A DNA stretch of 47,370 bases from positions 1 to 47,370 of IMG/VR virus record IMGVR_UViG_3300025913_000010, one strand, 5' to 3'. Position 1 is the first letter of the stretch; every line of letters starts with the position of its first letter. The notes beneath the pieces were generated by a model. That model saw nothing but the letters and a program-made list of their open reading frames with translations. It was not told the DNA's origin and ran no database searches. The translations under genes were made by a program, and so were the position numbers. Shown here piece after piece: positions 1 to 8,184 of this stretch. Origin of the DNA: a virus.

Positions 1-79
1 AGGCAAAACATCACCTTGGCAGATTTTAAGAACGGAAGTATTGGCGCATATTGCAAAAAATACGAATGAGATATATTAA
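1..79 (+). CDS. 3' end of HTH DNA-binding protein (partial, wraps the circle)
   Basis: These bases repeat the last part of the gene that is complete at 47113-47322. It is the same gene seen twice because of the terminal overlap, not a second copy. The stop codon is at 77-79. Confidence 0.9.
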   Translation, partial: GKTSPWQILRTEVLAHIAKNTNEIY

Positions 80-127
80 AATTTATGGCAACCATGACTG
101 AAACCATCGAAACGAAACCAAAACTCA
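1..127. repeat. Left copy of 127-bp terminal direct repeat
   Basis: Bases 1-127 are identical to 47244-47370. The repeat cuts through the end of one gene and the start of the next, with no sign of a packaging end. The length 127 equals a common largest assembler k-mer, so this is most simply the overlap of a circular or circularly permuted genome. Confidence 0.95.
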
Positions 128-639
128 CGCTGGCTGATTTGAAAGAATTGCTGGCTACACCGGAGGGGCGGAGCGCATTGCAAGCCGCCTCTAAAACCCC
201 TGTGGCGATTGAAAAACCGCACACCGAAGATGAAATCAAGAGGTTCTACAAGCTGGCAGAGCGCGAGGACGATTACTGGTATCGCATTGACCCCGCCACA
301 CAGAAGCCGTTTGAAGAGGCAAAAACATTCGTTTGGAAAATCGTATGCGCTTATCCGAACATGATTGGAGCTTGCAAAATACGAGAGACTAACCGTCCGT
401 CTGGTGATTTGCGAGTGACATTCCAGATTCAGAAGTGCTACAAAGATAAATACACCGCCAAGCCAAAAGACGCGACGGCAGACCCCGCATTGCCGCTGGC
501 AGAAGGCGATTCAATCCAAGTCCGTCAACACTGGAACGAGGTTGACAGTGAGGGCGGATTGTCAACACCGGGCGACAGGATGATTGATGCTAGCGAATTT
601 GTGAAACAGTTCAAGCGCGAAGAATTGACACAGGAATAA
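85..639 (+). CDS. Hypothetical protein in head module
   Basis: A 184-aa soluble protein with no signal peptide or membrane segment and no family I recognise. It lies between the HTH gene (which ends at base 79) and the capsid protease/scaffold gene, and is followed by a terminator hairpin at 661-695. The centre is rich in aromatic and charged residues (DDYWYRI, TFQIQKCYKDKY). The start at 85 follows the AT-rich leader that precedes many genes in this phage; a second ATG at 94 is equally possible. Position suggests a head assembly or structural accessory role, but nothing in the sequence proves it. Confidence 0.75.
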   Translation: MATMTETIETKPKLTLADLKELLATPEGRSALQAASKTPVAIEKPHTEDEIKRFYKLAEREDDYWYRIDPATQKPFEEAKTFVWKIVCAYPNMIGACKIRETNRPSGDLRVTFQIQKCYKDKYTAKPKDATADPALPLAEGDSIQVRQHWNEVDSEGGLSTPGDRMIDASEFVKQFKREELTQE

Positions 640-660
640 TTTAACAGCCTCCGGCTCACC

Positions 661-695
661 CCTGCTAATCAGAAATGGTTAGCGGGATTTTTATT
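661..695 (+). terminator. Rho-independent terminator
   Basis: A 10-bp stem (661-670 with 677-686, two G-U pairs) has the loop AGAAAT and is followed by ATTTTTATT. It separates the gene ending at 639 from the protease gene. A TTG at 694 lies inside its tail, which argues against that codon as the protease start. Confidence 0.8.
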
Positions 696-777
696 GCCAA
701 AGGCCAGAAAATTTTCCTTGCCCAACTTAACCAACTTCAAATTTACAGTTATAGTTAAATTATGGATAGTCGCAATA

Positions 778-1884
778 ATGAAATTGGCTCAGTTTTCAAC
801 GATGGCATCGCGGCAAAGAATTGACGCGGCAAGTGGCATCATCTATGGCGTCTCTGTCATTACAAAAGGGGAAGCGGCAACTCATGACATTTGGGTAGAT
901 GATACAACTTGTGAAAACTTGATTGAGCTATCAAAGAAAAACTCGGATGGGGTTCGGGTTAAGATGGTTCATGATGCCAAAAACAAACAGGAAACCTCGC
1001 CCGTTATTTCCATTGTTGGTGCGCTAAAAGAGTTTCGTAAGGATGGGGACAAAGTTCGGGCCGATTTTCACCTCCTAAAATCCGACCCCAACTTTGATAA
1101 GATTTTGGAAATGGCCGAAAAACAGCCCAAGGATTTCGGTCTTTCAATAGCAGCCATGGAGTTTTCAGTTGAGCGCGTTGATGGCAAGGATTTCATCCGC
1201 GTTGAGGATTTGGGGAGCGTCGATTTGACCGCAGACCCCGCCGCAAATGTTGGCCTTTTCTCTAAAAAAGATAAAGACGGCGACTACGACGACTCCAAAG
1301 AATTGTCAGAATGTATGTGCAAAGGCAAAGGAACTTGCAAATTTTGCATGAACAAAAAAGAAATGTCCGAAAAATCTAAAATAAAAACTATGAGCGCACT
1401 GTTCGCAAAAGCCCTTGGATTGGATGTAAATGCCACCGAGGAAACCATCGCCTTGGAGTTAACCAAGCGACTCACGCCCGCCGACACGACCGAACTTTCC
1501 AAGAAAATCACCGATTTGGAAACCAAGATTTCAGCCGATAAATCAGCCGCTCTAGAGCTTGCTAAAAAGACCGAAATTGCCGCACTGGTTGCAGAGGCGT
1601 CTGCCAAGGGGAAAGAAATTCCTCTTTCTGATGCTCAGTTATCCAAGATGGATGTTGCGGATGTGAAGGAAATGATTACCAAAATCAAGCCTACCGTCAA
1701 TTTGTCCAAGGGCATCAAGCCTACTTTGACGCTGCCGAAAGACAACGAAGGCAAGGAAATCTTTGACCGTCACACCCCCGAAGGTCGAGCCAAGGTTGTG
1801 CAATTCTGCCGTCAAAAGCAGTCTGAAAATTCCGTAGCCCTCGGTGCTGAAATACGCGAACTCAACAAACAATTCCTTAACTAA
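778..1884 (+). CDS. Prohead protease fused to scaffold region
   Basis: Likely capsid maturation protease with a C-terminal scaffold. Numbering from the ATG at 778 (368 aa), residues 15-160 look like an HK97/S78-type prohead protease: candidate catalytic His65 in RVKMVHDA, Ser123 in DFGLSIAA, and the domain-ending motif DLTADPAANVGLF (149-161) shared by many phage proteases. A short Cys-rich stretch (C-M-C-K-G-K-G-T-C-K-F-C) follows, then a long helical, Lys/Glu/Ala-rich region typical of an internal scaffold that is cleaved during maturation. The capsid gene is directly downstream. ATG 778 or 802 fits better than TTG 694, which sits in the terminator. The Cys cluster between protease and scaffold is unusual. 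Confidence 0.8.
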   Translation: MKLAQFSTMASRQRIDAASGIIYGVSVITKGEAATHDIWVDDTTCENLIELSKKNSDGVRVKMVHDAKNKQETSPVISIVGALKEFRKDGDKVRADFHLLKSDPNFDKILEMAEKQPKDFGLSIAAMEFSVERVDGKDFIRVEDLGSVDLTADPAANVGLFSKKDKDGDYDDSKELSECMCKGKGTCKFCMNKKEMSEKSKIKTMSALFAKALGLDVNATEETIALELTKRLTPADTTELSKKITDLETKISADKSAALELAKKTEIAALVAEASAKGKEIPLSDAQLSKMDVADVKEMITKIKPTVNLSKGIKPTLTLPKDNEGKEIFDRHTPEGRAKVVQFCRQKQSENSVALGAEIRELNKQFLN

Positions 1885-1894
1885 CTAAAAATTT

Positions 1895-2878
1895 ATGGCT
1901 GCATCTGGCGCACTTCCCTCAAACCTGACCCTCTATGACCTGACGGTATTGCAGCGCAATGACCGTTACACCGGACTCATTGAGGACGTAACAACCCTTC
2001 CCCGCGAGTGGGATACCATTCCTGCCGTTCCGCGTGAGGGCTGGTGGTACGAAATCGTTAAGCGCGTTCAATATCCTACGGCGCAATTCCGTCAGGTTAA
2101 CGGCGGCGTTTCGGCTTCCCGCTCTATTTACAAAAAGGAAGTCAAACAGATGCTTTTCATTGATACACAGCTTGTGATTGATGAAGCGATTTGGGATGCA
2201 GACGACGCCTCAGTTGGCTCAGTATGGATGCTGGAAGCCAAGGGCGCACTTGAAGCCGCATCCATCCTTATTGGTCAACAGACCTATTACGGCACGTCCG
2301 CTGATGCTAATGGCTTTGTCGGCCTTCGCAGTCAGTTTGCGGGTGTTGTCAAGGCTGGCGGCACAACCTCCACTACTTCGGCTTATCTAGTTTGGGCTGA
2401 TGAGAAAGAGGGCATCCGTTACGATGTCGGCAAGAATGGCTCGTTCCAAATCTCCGCTCCGTTCCGGCAACAGGTTTCTAATCCGTCTGGTGGTTCCGGC
2501 AACATCTTTGCCTATGTTGGCAATCTCAAGGGCTATGTCGGATTGTTCATCGGCTCTAACCTCACTGCGTGGGGCATTACGGGCATCACCAGCACGATTA
2601 CCAGTCCCGGCACTAACGGCATCACTGATGCACAGGCGCAACAGCTTGTTGGTCAGATTCCGATTAAACGCCGGAACAAGATGACGTGGTATATGAACCG
2701 CACGGCTAATGCAGTTCTGCAACAGAATCGTAACGCTGTAACCGCTGCAACTGGCATCGCGCAATATCAGCCGTCCGATACGGCTGGCCGTCCTGCTTAT
2801 GCGCCGATTCCAGATTATCTGGCCGGTTACAAAATCGAAGTGACCGACAGCATCCTTAACACCGAAACGAACTCCTAA
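1895..2878 (+). CDS. Major capsid protein (HK97 fold, inferred)
   Basis: A 327-aa protein directly after the protease/scaffold gene, in the usual place for the major capsid protein. Features seen in phage capsid proteins are a region with WWYEIVKRVQYPTAQFRQV, a glycine-rich central section, and near the C-terminus KMTWYMNRTANAVLQQNRN, which resembles the alpha-helical spine and A-domain entry of several capsid families. No signal peptide. The AT-rich leader just before the ATG matches neighbouring genes. The next gene, a likely decoration protein, starts 2 bp after the stop, so the two are probably translated from one message at high level. Confidence 0.8.
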   Translation: MAASGALPSNLTLYDLTVLQRNDRYTGLIEDVTTLPREWDTIPAVPREGWWYEIVKRVQYPTAQFRQVNGGVSASRSIYKKEVKQMLFIDTQLVIDEAIWDADDASVGSVWMLEAKGALEAASILIGQQTYYGTSADANGFVGLRSQFAGVVKAGGTTSTTSAYLVWADEKEGIRYDVGKNGSFQISAPFRQQVSNPSGGSGNIFAYVGNLKGYVGLFIGSNLTAWGITGITSTITSPGTNGITDAQAQQLVGQIPIKRRNKMTWYMNRTANAVLQQNRNAVTAATGIAQYQPSDTAGRPAYAPIPDYLAGYKIEVTDSILNTETNS

Positions 2879-2880
2879 TT

Positions 2881-3357
2881 ATGAGCGTAAACTTTGCGGG
2901 TATCACCCCGAACAACTTCCCGTTTAACAATCGCATCCTTTTTGATGCGAACTACATCACGCCGAACGTGGCCCTTCCCGGCTCGCAGAACGTGAACACC
3001 AACGCATTAAACCTGTTGGTTGCCACGCCTTATCCGACTACCGAGACGATTAACGTCTTGGCGGTTATTGGTGTACAGGGTACGGCAAATACCACCAACA
3101 GCCACAACTGCAACGTCTATTTGCAGCACACTAGCGCGAATACGGACGGCACTCCGAATAGCTCTAACTGGATCAACATTTCCACACTCGGACCTGTATC
3201 CGCCGTTGATAACGCTGGCGGCGGTTGGGCTTCTCAGGTTAACGCACTATTTAAGCTGCCTCCGGGTACGCAACAGTTCATTCGGGCGCAATATGCGCTT
3301 GAAGCCAACAGCGGTAATGCGAATAGCGCGAATGGTTTCTTGGCCCTTGTGTTCTAA
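2881..3357 (+). CDS. Putative capsid decoration (cement) protein
   Basis: A 158-aa beta-rich, Asn/Thr-rich protein just downstream of the capsid gene. The order of motifs (a hydrophobic strand with INVLAVIGVQGTA, then VYLQHTSAN, SNWINIS, and a terminal PGTQQFIRAQYALEA followed by GFLALVF) resembles the Bbp16-like capsid cement family. The assignment rests on position and general pattern, not on a decisive motif. It probably binds the outer capsid surface. Confidence 0.55.
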   Translation: MSVNFAGITPNNFPFNNRILFDANYITPNVALPGSQNVNTNALNLLVATPYPTTETINVLAVIGVQGTANTTNSHNCNVYLQHTSANTDGTPNSSNWINISTLGPVSAVDNAGGGWASQVNALFKLPPGTQQFIRAQYALEANSGNANSANGFLALVF

Positions 3358-3371
3358 AACAAATTAAAAAT

Positions 3372-3776
3372 ATGGGGAAGCTCGCCACATTCGTTGTTGC
3401 ATTGATTATCGGTTGCTCGGTTGAAACCCGTGCCGCCGATTTTCTTTTGCTTAATAATCAGTTCACTCGCGTTTATACGAATAACCTTTCGTTTACAGCA
3501 ACAAACGGTGTCACTGTCACTAACACGCAAACGACTGCGGCATCTGTTTACCACACATTCCATTTTGTTTATACGGCCACTGGAACAAATACTACCTCGA
3601 TAGTTACTGAAAGAACGATTGATGGTTCAAACTGGATTCCGGTTGTGACAAATACGTTTACGGCAACGGGCACGGCAGAGGCTCAATACACTGGCAAATG
3701 GGTCACATATCGGTTTCGCGCCACATTCCAGAATACGAATGCCCCAACGCTCACAATCCCATACATGGCCCAATGA
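3372..3776 (+). CDS. Small exported beta-rich protein in head module
   Basis: A 134-aa protein with a clear Sec-type signal peptide: MGK, a hydrophobic core around LATFVVALIIGCSV, and a likely cut after TRAA. The mature part is Thr/Asn-rich with alternating strands (VYHTFHFVYTATG, WVTYRFRATF), like a small beta-sandwich. It lies between the decoration protein and the methyltransferase-glycosyltransferase gene, whose ATG overlaps this stop (ATGA at 3773-3776). An exported protein inside a head operon is odd; it could be a surface-modification or exclusion protein rather than a virion part. Confidence 0.7.
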   Translation: MGKLATFVVALIIGCSVETRAADFLLLNNQFTRVYTNNLSFTATNGVTVTNTQTTAASVYHTFHFVYTATGTNTTSIVTERTIDGSNWIPVVTNTFTATGTAEAQYTGKWVTYRFRATFQNTNAPTLTIPYMAQ

Positions 3777-5272
3777 GCACCATTTTCAAATCATCCGAAA
3801 TGGCTGGATACACCAGAACGAATGGCTCTTTTGAAGAAGTTTTCATGGGCGAATATGATTTGCCCTTAAAGAACGAGCCAAAGACAGTTTTGGACATTGG
3901 CGGCAATGAGGGCGCATTTACGGCATGGGCTTTGCAGAAATGGCCTAATTGCAAGATTGAAGCCTTTGAGCCAGTACCAGAAAATGCTGATTTGTTCGTT
4001 AAAAATCACGGTCAAAATTCGCGGGTTAAATTTCATGCCCTAGCTGTTTATCCACAATCTTTCATTCGGATGTATCGCGGCCTGAACGACAGCGGAGAAT
4101 GTTCAGCTTTCAATCTGGGCGAGCAAAACCTGTCTGATTCGGTTGAAGTTGGCTGTATTGAGCCTTCTGAAATTGGATGTGCTGAATTTGTAAAGGTGGA
4201 CACCGAAGGATGCGAGTTTATGATTTTGTCTGACTTGGATTTGTCGCAAACCAAGGTTGTGGTGTGTGAATACCATAGCGAATTAGACCGCGAAACCATT
4301 AGCAACCTGCTTGAATCAAAAGGATTTAAGCCCGTATTGAGCAGCAAGCGTTGTGATAACAGGGGCATCTTGAAGTTTGCCCGCGAAGGCGTTTTGCGCG
4401 ATTCCAGCTCTGATACCAATGGAGAAATCTTTTCTTCCGGCAAGATTCCGTTTGCCCGCTGCAAGCGCAGTGTTTTCATGGCGACAACCGCGCTATGGTC
4501 TATTGACCCCCATTTCTTTCAATGTTGCCTAAAGGCGCAACAGGAATTGCTGGTTAAATCAGCAACAGGCAATGCTCTTGTCTCTGGGCGTTTTCCTGAA
4601 TTGTACGCGGGCGAATCTCCTGTTGGACGTTCGCGCAATGCTCTGGTTGCTCAGTTCCTAGCCAGCGATTGCACAGACATTCTTTTCATTGATTCCGACC
4701 TTATTTTCTCCGCACACCAGATTGAGCGCATTGTTTTGCATGAGGAGGACGTTGTGGGGGGCTGTTACATGCTCAAGGCGCAGGGCACACCGCGTATTTG
4801 TTCTAATCCAAAATCAGGCGTAACCACGCCGAATGAAAATGGATTGATGGAGGTTGCCTATGTGGGCACTGGATTCCTTCGCGTACGCCGCCATGTCTTT
4901 GAAAAGATGATTGAAAAGTTTGGCGAGGAAATGTGGTATCGCACGGATGATGGCAAGAATCAGTTGCAGCATGACTTTTTCCAGATGGGCATTTACAAAT
5001 ATGCCGATGGCACCCGCCGCTGGTTGTCGGAAGATTGGTATTTTTGTCAGCGTTGTCAGGACATGGGCGTAAAGGTCTATTGTGATATGAACATCCTGCT
5101 TGGACATTCAGGCAGCGCGGTTTATCCATTGGACACACAAGTTGATTTTCTTTACCCGAAAAAAGTTTCAACCAATTCGGAGACGAAAATGGTTGCCACG
5201 GCGGATGGCTCTGCGGTTCCCCTCGCGGAGTCATCCGTCAACAGGCTTGAAGGAATGGAGGCTGCACGATGA
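3773..5272 (+). CDS. FkbM-family methyltransferase fused to GT-A glycosyltransferase
   Basis: A 499-aa two-domain enzyme. Residues 36-200 carry FkbM methyltransferase motifs: DIGGNEGAFT (41-50, SAM-binding loop), EAFEPVPEN (63-71) and VKVDTEGCE (140-148). Residues 230-470 look like a phage GT-A glycosyltransferase: RSRNALVAQFL (286-296), DSD (307-309, the metal and sugar-nucleotide DxD motif) and VVGGCY (327-332). FkbM enzymes O-methylate sugars and related hydroxyls, and GT-A enzymes transfer sugars, so the fusion could add and cap a methylated sugar on a virion protein or a host glycan. The start is the ATG at 3773, coupled to the previous stop by ATGA. It lies inside the head operon, which favours a virion-glycosylation role; this is inference. 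Confidence 0.85.
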   Translation: MSTIFKSSEMAGYTRTNGSFEEVFMGEYDLPLKNEPKTVLDIGGNEGAFTAWALQKWPNCKIEAFEPVPENADLFVKNHGQNSRVKFHALAVYPQSFIRMYRGLNDSGECSAFNLGEQNLSDSVEVGCIEPSEIGCAEFVKVDTEGCEFMILSDLDLSQTKVVVCEYHSELDRETISNLLESKGFKPVLSSKRCDNRGILKFAREGVLRDSSSDTNGEIFSSGKIPFARCKRSVFMATTALWSIDPHFFQCCLKAQQELLVKSATGNALVSGRFPELYAGESPVGRSRNALVAQFLASDCTDILFIDSDLIFSAHQIERIVLHEEDVVGGCYMLKAQGTPRICSNPKSGVTTPNENGLMEVAYVGTGFLRVRRHVFEKMIEKFGEEMWYRTDDGKNQLQHDFFQMGIYKYADGTRRWLSEDWYFCQRCQDMGVKVYCDMNILLGHSGSAVYPLDTQVDFLYPKKVSTNSETKMVATADGSAVPLAESSVNRLEGMEAAR

Positions 5273-5694
5273 GTCTTTACTGTTCATTAGCTGATATTCA
5301 GGGCGAGATTCAAAATGCTGAATTGATTCAGCTGACCGATGACGATAATACCGGACAGCTTAACGCAACCATTCTGAATCAGATAATCAGTAATGCGAGC
5401 GGCGAAATAGACCGCTATGTTGGAAATATCTATCAAGGCTTATCGTCTGCCAATCCGTCTGTTAATAGCATGGCGATTGTAATCACCTGTTATCGCCTCT
5501 ATCGTCGTCGCTTGGTTCCTGACGAATCAAACAACTATTACGAGGATTACAAGGGTGTAAGAGACTTTCTTAAGCGAGTTCAGACCCGCGAAGATGTCTT
5601 GGATTTATCGGCTCAACAGAGCTTTTCAGCCGCACAAGTTGATGCGCGTCCAAGCATCTACGGTTTCGGAAACCTAATCAGCAATTCAATGTAA
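5269..5694 (+). CDS. DUF1320 (Mu gp36-like) head-tail connector protein
   Basis: A 141-aa helical protein matching the DUF1320 pattern: an N-terminal YCSLADIQGEI, then LIQLTDDDNTGQLN, a helix with NASGEIDRYVGNIYQGL, and a C-terminal CYRLYRRRL helix. In Mu-like phages this family lies between capsid and tail genes and is thought to act in the connector. Its ATG overlaps the previous stop (ATGA at 5269-5272). Confidence 0.8.
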   Translation: MSLYCSLADIQGEIQNAELIQLTDDDNTGQLNATILNQIISNASGEIDRYVGNIYQGLSSANPSVNSMAIVITCYRLYRRRLVPDESNNYYEDYKGVRDFLKRVQTREDVLDLSAQQSFSAAQVDARPSIYGFGNLISNSM

Positions 5695-6140
5695 TGAATT
5701 TTACAGCACAGATTGATGGCAATTTTGATATTCCAAATGAACTTTGGGATTCTGCCATTGCTTCTGTTGAGACGGCGATGGCCCACAGATTTGCCACCAT
5801 CGCGAATCATAACTTTGGTTTTAATGGAGAAGATAGGCCGACACCTTGGCCCGCGCTTTCTTCAAAATACGCCAAAGAGTTTCACGATGGAAACCGCATA
5901 CCAAAATTGATTTTGTCTGGTGATTTGCAGCGGTCTATAAAGATTAAAGAAAGCAATGGAGATGGCGCGGAGGTTTATACCGACAATGAATATGCTGTTG
6001 ACCATCAATATGGTGTGCCGGAGATTAACCTTCCGGCCCGCCCGTTTTTCTCGATTGTTGGAAATTCGCTAACGCCATATGCAGAAGCGCAGTGTTTGAA
6101 CGCTGCGAATAACGCCTTGGTAAGAGCACTAAATAACTAA
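5694..6140 (+). CDS. Phage virion morphogenesis / tail completion protein
   Basis: A 148-aa protein of the Mu gpG / P2 gpS type (phage virion morphogenesis family). Diagnostic features are PWPALSSKYAKEF, LILSGDLQRSI, the AVDHQYG strand and the terminal LPARPFF motif. Such proteins complete the head-tail joint or tail top. The start shares a base with the preceding stop codon. Confidence 0.8.
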   Translation: MNFTAQIDGNFDIPNELWDSAIASVETAMAHRFATIANHNFGFNGEDRPTPWPALSSKYAKEFHDGNRIPKLILSGDLQRSIKIKESNGDGAEVYTDNEYAVDHQYGVPEINLPARPFFSIVGNSLTPYAEAQCLNAANNALVRALNN

Positions 6141-6141
6141 T

Positions 6142-6648
6142 GTGGCTGTCGATATTCAAAATCAAATCAGCGCACAGGCAAACTTCATTGCCGGTGAATT
6201 GCTTGAATACGCCCAGAAATCTGGCGGCGACTGTCAGGTTGTTTCCAGTCCGCATGAGCTTTGGATGCAATCCGCGCAGGACAGCCAAAGGCCGATGTTT
6301 TATGTCTGTTACATGGGCGAAACGCCTTGGAGCAGCGATTCAAATATTTCTGCCCTTACGCATCGTGTCAGCCGTGAATGGTGTGTCCGAATCAAGCAAG
6401 GCAGGGGATTTGCGGCTAACCGTGGCGCAACTTTGTCAAAGCCGGTTGGGAACTCGGGGTTATTTTACAATGTGGTGGAACATACCCGCGACCTCATTCG
6501 GGCGATGCTCGGTATCAGTGAAGACTATGGGAATGACTACACCGGTATCAAACCCGTCAGACTTGGCGACCAAATCATCGACTGTTTTGACGTATTTTTC
6601 AGCACCAAAAACGATTTGCCAAACATCGTAACCACACCAGACGAATAA
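6142..6648 (+). CDS. Putative tail terminator protein
   Basis: A 168-aa protein starting at GTG 6142, just after the previous stop; an overlapping ATG at 6140 is in a different frame. Position between the tail-completion gene and the tail tube gene, together with size and an alpha/beta pattern ending in FDVFFSTKNDL, fits the tail-terminator role of Mu gp37-like or lambda gpU-like proteins. I do not see a decisive motif. Confidence 0.6.
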   Translation: MAVDIQNQISAQANFIAGELLEYAQKSGGDCQVVSSPHELWMQSAQDSQRPMFYVCYMGETPWSSDSNISALTHRVSREWCVRIKQGRGFAANRGATLSKPVGNSGLFYNVVEHTRDLIRAMLGISEDYGNDYTGIKPVRLGDQIIDCFDVFFSTKNDLPNIVTTPDE

Positions 6649-6652
6649 TTTT

Positions 6653-6922
6653 ATGACCGAAGAAAAACCTAATCCGATTAAAGAAGCGCAGATTGCCGCC
6701 AAGAAAGCCGCCGCTGAATTGAAAGCGAAACGCGATGCGCTTAAATTGAACATCGGCAAATCATTTGCTGGCGAGCGTGAATGCAAGGTTGTTGGCTTTG
6801 AGGCTGATAAATCACTTGGCGCAAAAGTTGCCGATGCGTTCCTTGTGAATTTCGGCAATCCGAATCGCAGTGACTACATTTTCTGTGATGAATTTTTAAC
6901 CAACTACAAAGGAAAGGAATAA
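6653..6922 (+). CDS. Small hypothetical protein before tail tube gene
   Basis: An 89-aa protein with a charged, Lys/Ala-rich helical first half and a compact second half (GERECKVVGFEADKSLGAKV). No family recognised. It is tightly packed between the putative tail terminator and tail tube genes. Confidence 0.7.
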   Translation: MTEEKPNPIKEAQIAAKKAAAELKAKRDALKLNIGKSFAGERECKVVGFEADKSLGAKVADAFLVNFGNPNRSDYIFCDEFLTNYKGKE

Positions 6923-6926
6923 TTTT

Positions 6927-7373
6927 ATGGCATGGCCTCCCGCTTATAGCGCAGCATTTATCGGAACAGGATACACATCAATCCGTTGGGGCACCGATGG
7001 TGTAATGGCCAACTCTGGCGTCAATGGCTCTGGTGGCGGCTCTGGTGGCTCCTACATCGTTGAATCCATCCGCGGTCAGGATGAGATTGAAAACATTTAC
7101 ATCGAACAAGGCACGGGCTTGAAGGCGACTCGCATTCAGCTCTGGCAGGGGCGCAATTACACCCTGACCGTGGTTGATGATACAAATATGACGCCCCCCT
7201 CTCCCGGCTCGTCTATTTCATTGGTTGACACCGTTGGCGCGGGTGCCAGCACCTATGTATTTAAGGTTACATCCAATGGTTACAACGCCAATCGCAAGGT
7301 TGAAGGCAAGCGCGAAATCACATGCGAATACCTCACGTTGATTGAGGGTGCCGGAACACCGCCAGAAGCGTAA
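6927..7373 (+). CDS. Putative major tail tube protein
   Basis: A 148-aa beta-rich protein immediately upstream of the tail assembly chaperone pair and tape measure, which is where tail tube genes lie in siphophages. It has a glycine-rich linker (residues 31-42), then a strand-rich domain including IENIYIEQGTGLKATRIQL and RKVEGKREITCEYLTLI. The pattern fits a tail-tube beta-barrel. No sheath gene is present, so the tail is likely non-contractile. Confidence 0.6.
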   Translation: MAWPPAYSAAFIGTGYTSIRWGTDGVMANSGVNGSGGGSGGSYIVESIRGQDEIENIYIEQGTGLKATRIQLWQGRNYTLTVVDDTNMTPPSPGSSISLVDTVGAGASTYVFKVTSNGYNANRKVEGKREITCEYLTLIEGAGTPPEA

Positions 7374-7384
7374 CAATCTGAATT

Positions 7385-7882
7385 ATGGGGAACGAAACCG
7401 ATAACGCTGTCATTGCCAAGGCAACTGAACAGCAGTTGATTGAAGATGCCACAAGGCGGGCGGCGGCTGAACCGCTTCCTGGCCCATTATCTCAGGCGTT
7501 CTTATCTGATGCCATAGATTGCGGACACGGCTTATTTGTGCGCCGCATTGTTGCCTCTGATTGGATTGTCCTAAAGTGGCTTGATTCGCCATTGTATAAG
7601 ATGACACTTGAAGTTCAAAAGGATGAGGCAATCCGTGAGGACATCAATTATGAGGAAAGTGAAGGCTATGAAATGGTCTGGCAATTCACTCATACTCCAA
7701 AGCAAAACCGAGAATTAAAAGCCAGGGGGCGTGAGGTTTATAGAGAAACTGCCTTTGAGGAATTTGGGGACATATACAACATCCAAACTTTGAGCGAGTG
7801 CATTAAAGCAATCGGCAAACAGGTTGTATCAAGTTTTGAGACAAAGGTTTCATTTGAGGAATCAGAGTCAAAAAAAAAGTAG
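7385..7882 (+). CDS. Tail assembly chaperone (lambda G-like), zero-frame product
   Basis: A 165-aa soluble, acidic helical protein that stops at TAG 7880-7882, directly after a run of nine A bases. It lies just upstream of the tape measure gene, the standard place of the G/GT chaperones. The zero-frame product should coat the tape measure in excess, while a minority of ribosomes shift at 7873-7879 to make a G-T fusion of 266 residues with the next frame. Confidence 0.85.
   Translation: MGNETDNAVIAKATEQQLIEDATRRAAAEPLPGPLSQAFLSDAIDCGHGLFVRRIVASDWIVLKWLDSPLYKMTLEVQKDEAIREDINYEESEGYEMVWQFTHTPKQNRELKARGREVYRETAFEEFGDIYNIQTLSECIKAIGKQVVSSFETKVSFEESESKKK
7873..7879 (+). promoter_or_regulatory. -1 programmed ribosomal frameshift site (A AAA AAG)
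   Basis: In the zero frame the codons read TCA AAA AAA AAG TAG. The last seven bases before the stop form the canonical slippery heptamer A AAA AAG. Slipping back one base continues from 7879 through GTA GAA TCG without a stop into the frame of the downstream gene ending at 8184. Confidence 0.88.
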
Positions 7883-8184
7883 AATCGCCTGATGACCCCG
7901 TGGCGGATTTGGCTGACAGGATAAATAAGAAGCGGGCAAGTGCGGCGGGTTTTGGCTGGCTAGTTGATTATGTTTGCAGGTTGCAACATTACTATCCTCG
8001 ATTTACCGAGGAATTTGTGATGGACGAATTGAGCATGATTCGCGGCTGGATATATTTCAGTTTCGCCTATGCCGATGACCCAGCGCATAAGTTTTGCGGT
8101 GTTAGTGCCGAATATGGATACGTTGCGATAGAACGAGATAATTTGATAGCTCAGGCAAAAGAATTTTACGAGAAACAAAAATGA
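7879..8184 (+). CDS. Tail assembly chaperone T-domain, made by -1 frameshift
   Basis: Open frame of 101 codons entered from the upstream chaperone by the -1 shift at 7879. A GTG at 7900 could in principle start a separate 94-aa protein, but it lacks a good ribosome-binding site and the frameshift arrangement is standard. The sequence is helical and aromatic (GWLVDYVCRLQHYYPRF), as expected for the part that contacts tail tube subunits. Its stop overlaps the tape measure ATG (ATGA at 8181). Confidence 0.82.
   Translation, partial: VESPDDPVADLADRINKKRASAAGFGWLVDYVCRLQHYYPRFTEEFVMDELSMIRGWIYFSFAYADDPAHKFCGVSAEYGYVAIERDNLIAQAKEFYEKQK

Noticed and set aside
694-777. TTG start for the protease
   Set aside because: The codon lies in the tail of a terminator; ATG 778 fits the domain better.
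3698-3772. Upstream start of the methyltransferase-glycosyltransferase
   Set aside because: Would overlap the previous gene by 79 bp; ATG 3773 gives an ATGA coupling like its neighbours.
7900-8184. Independent gene from GTG 7900
   Set aside because: The slippery heptamer and open -1 frame explain this stretch as the T-part of a frameshift product.
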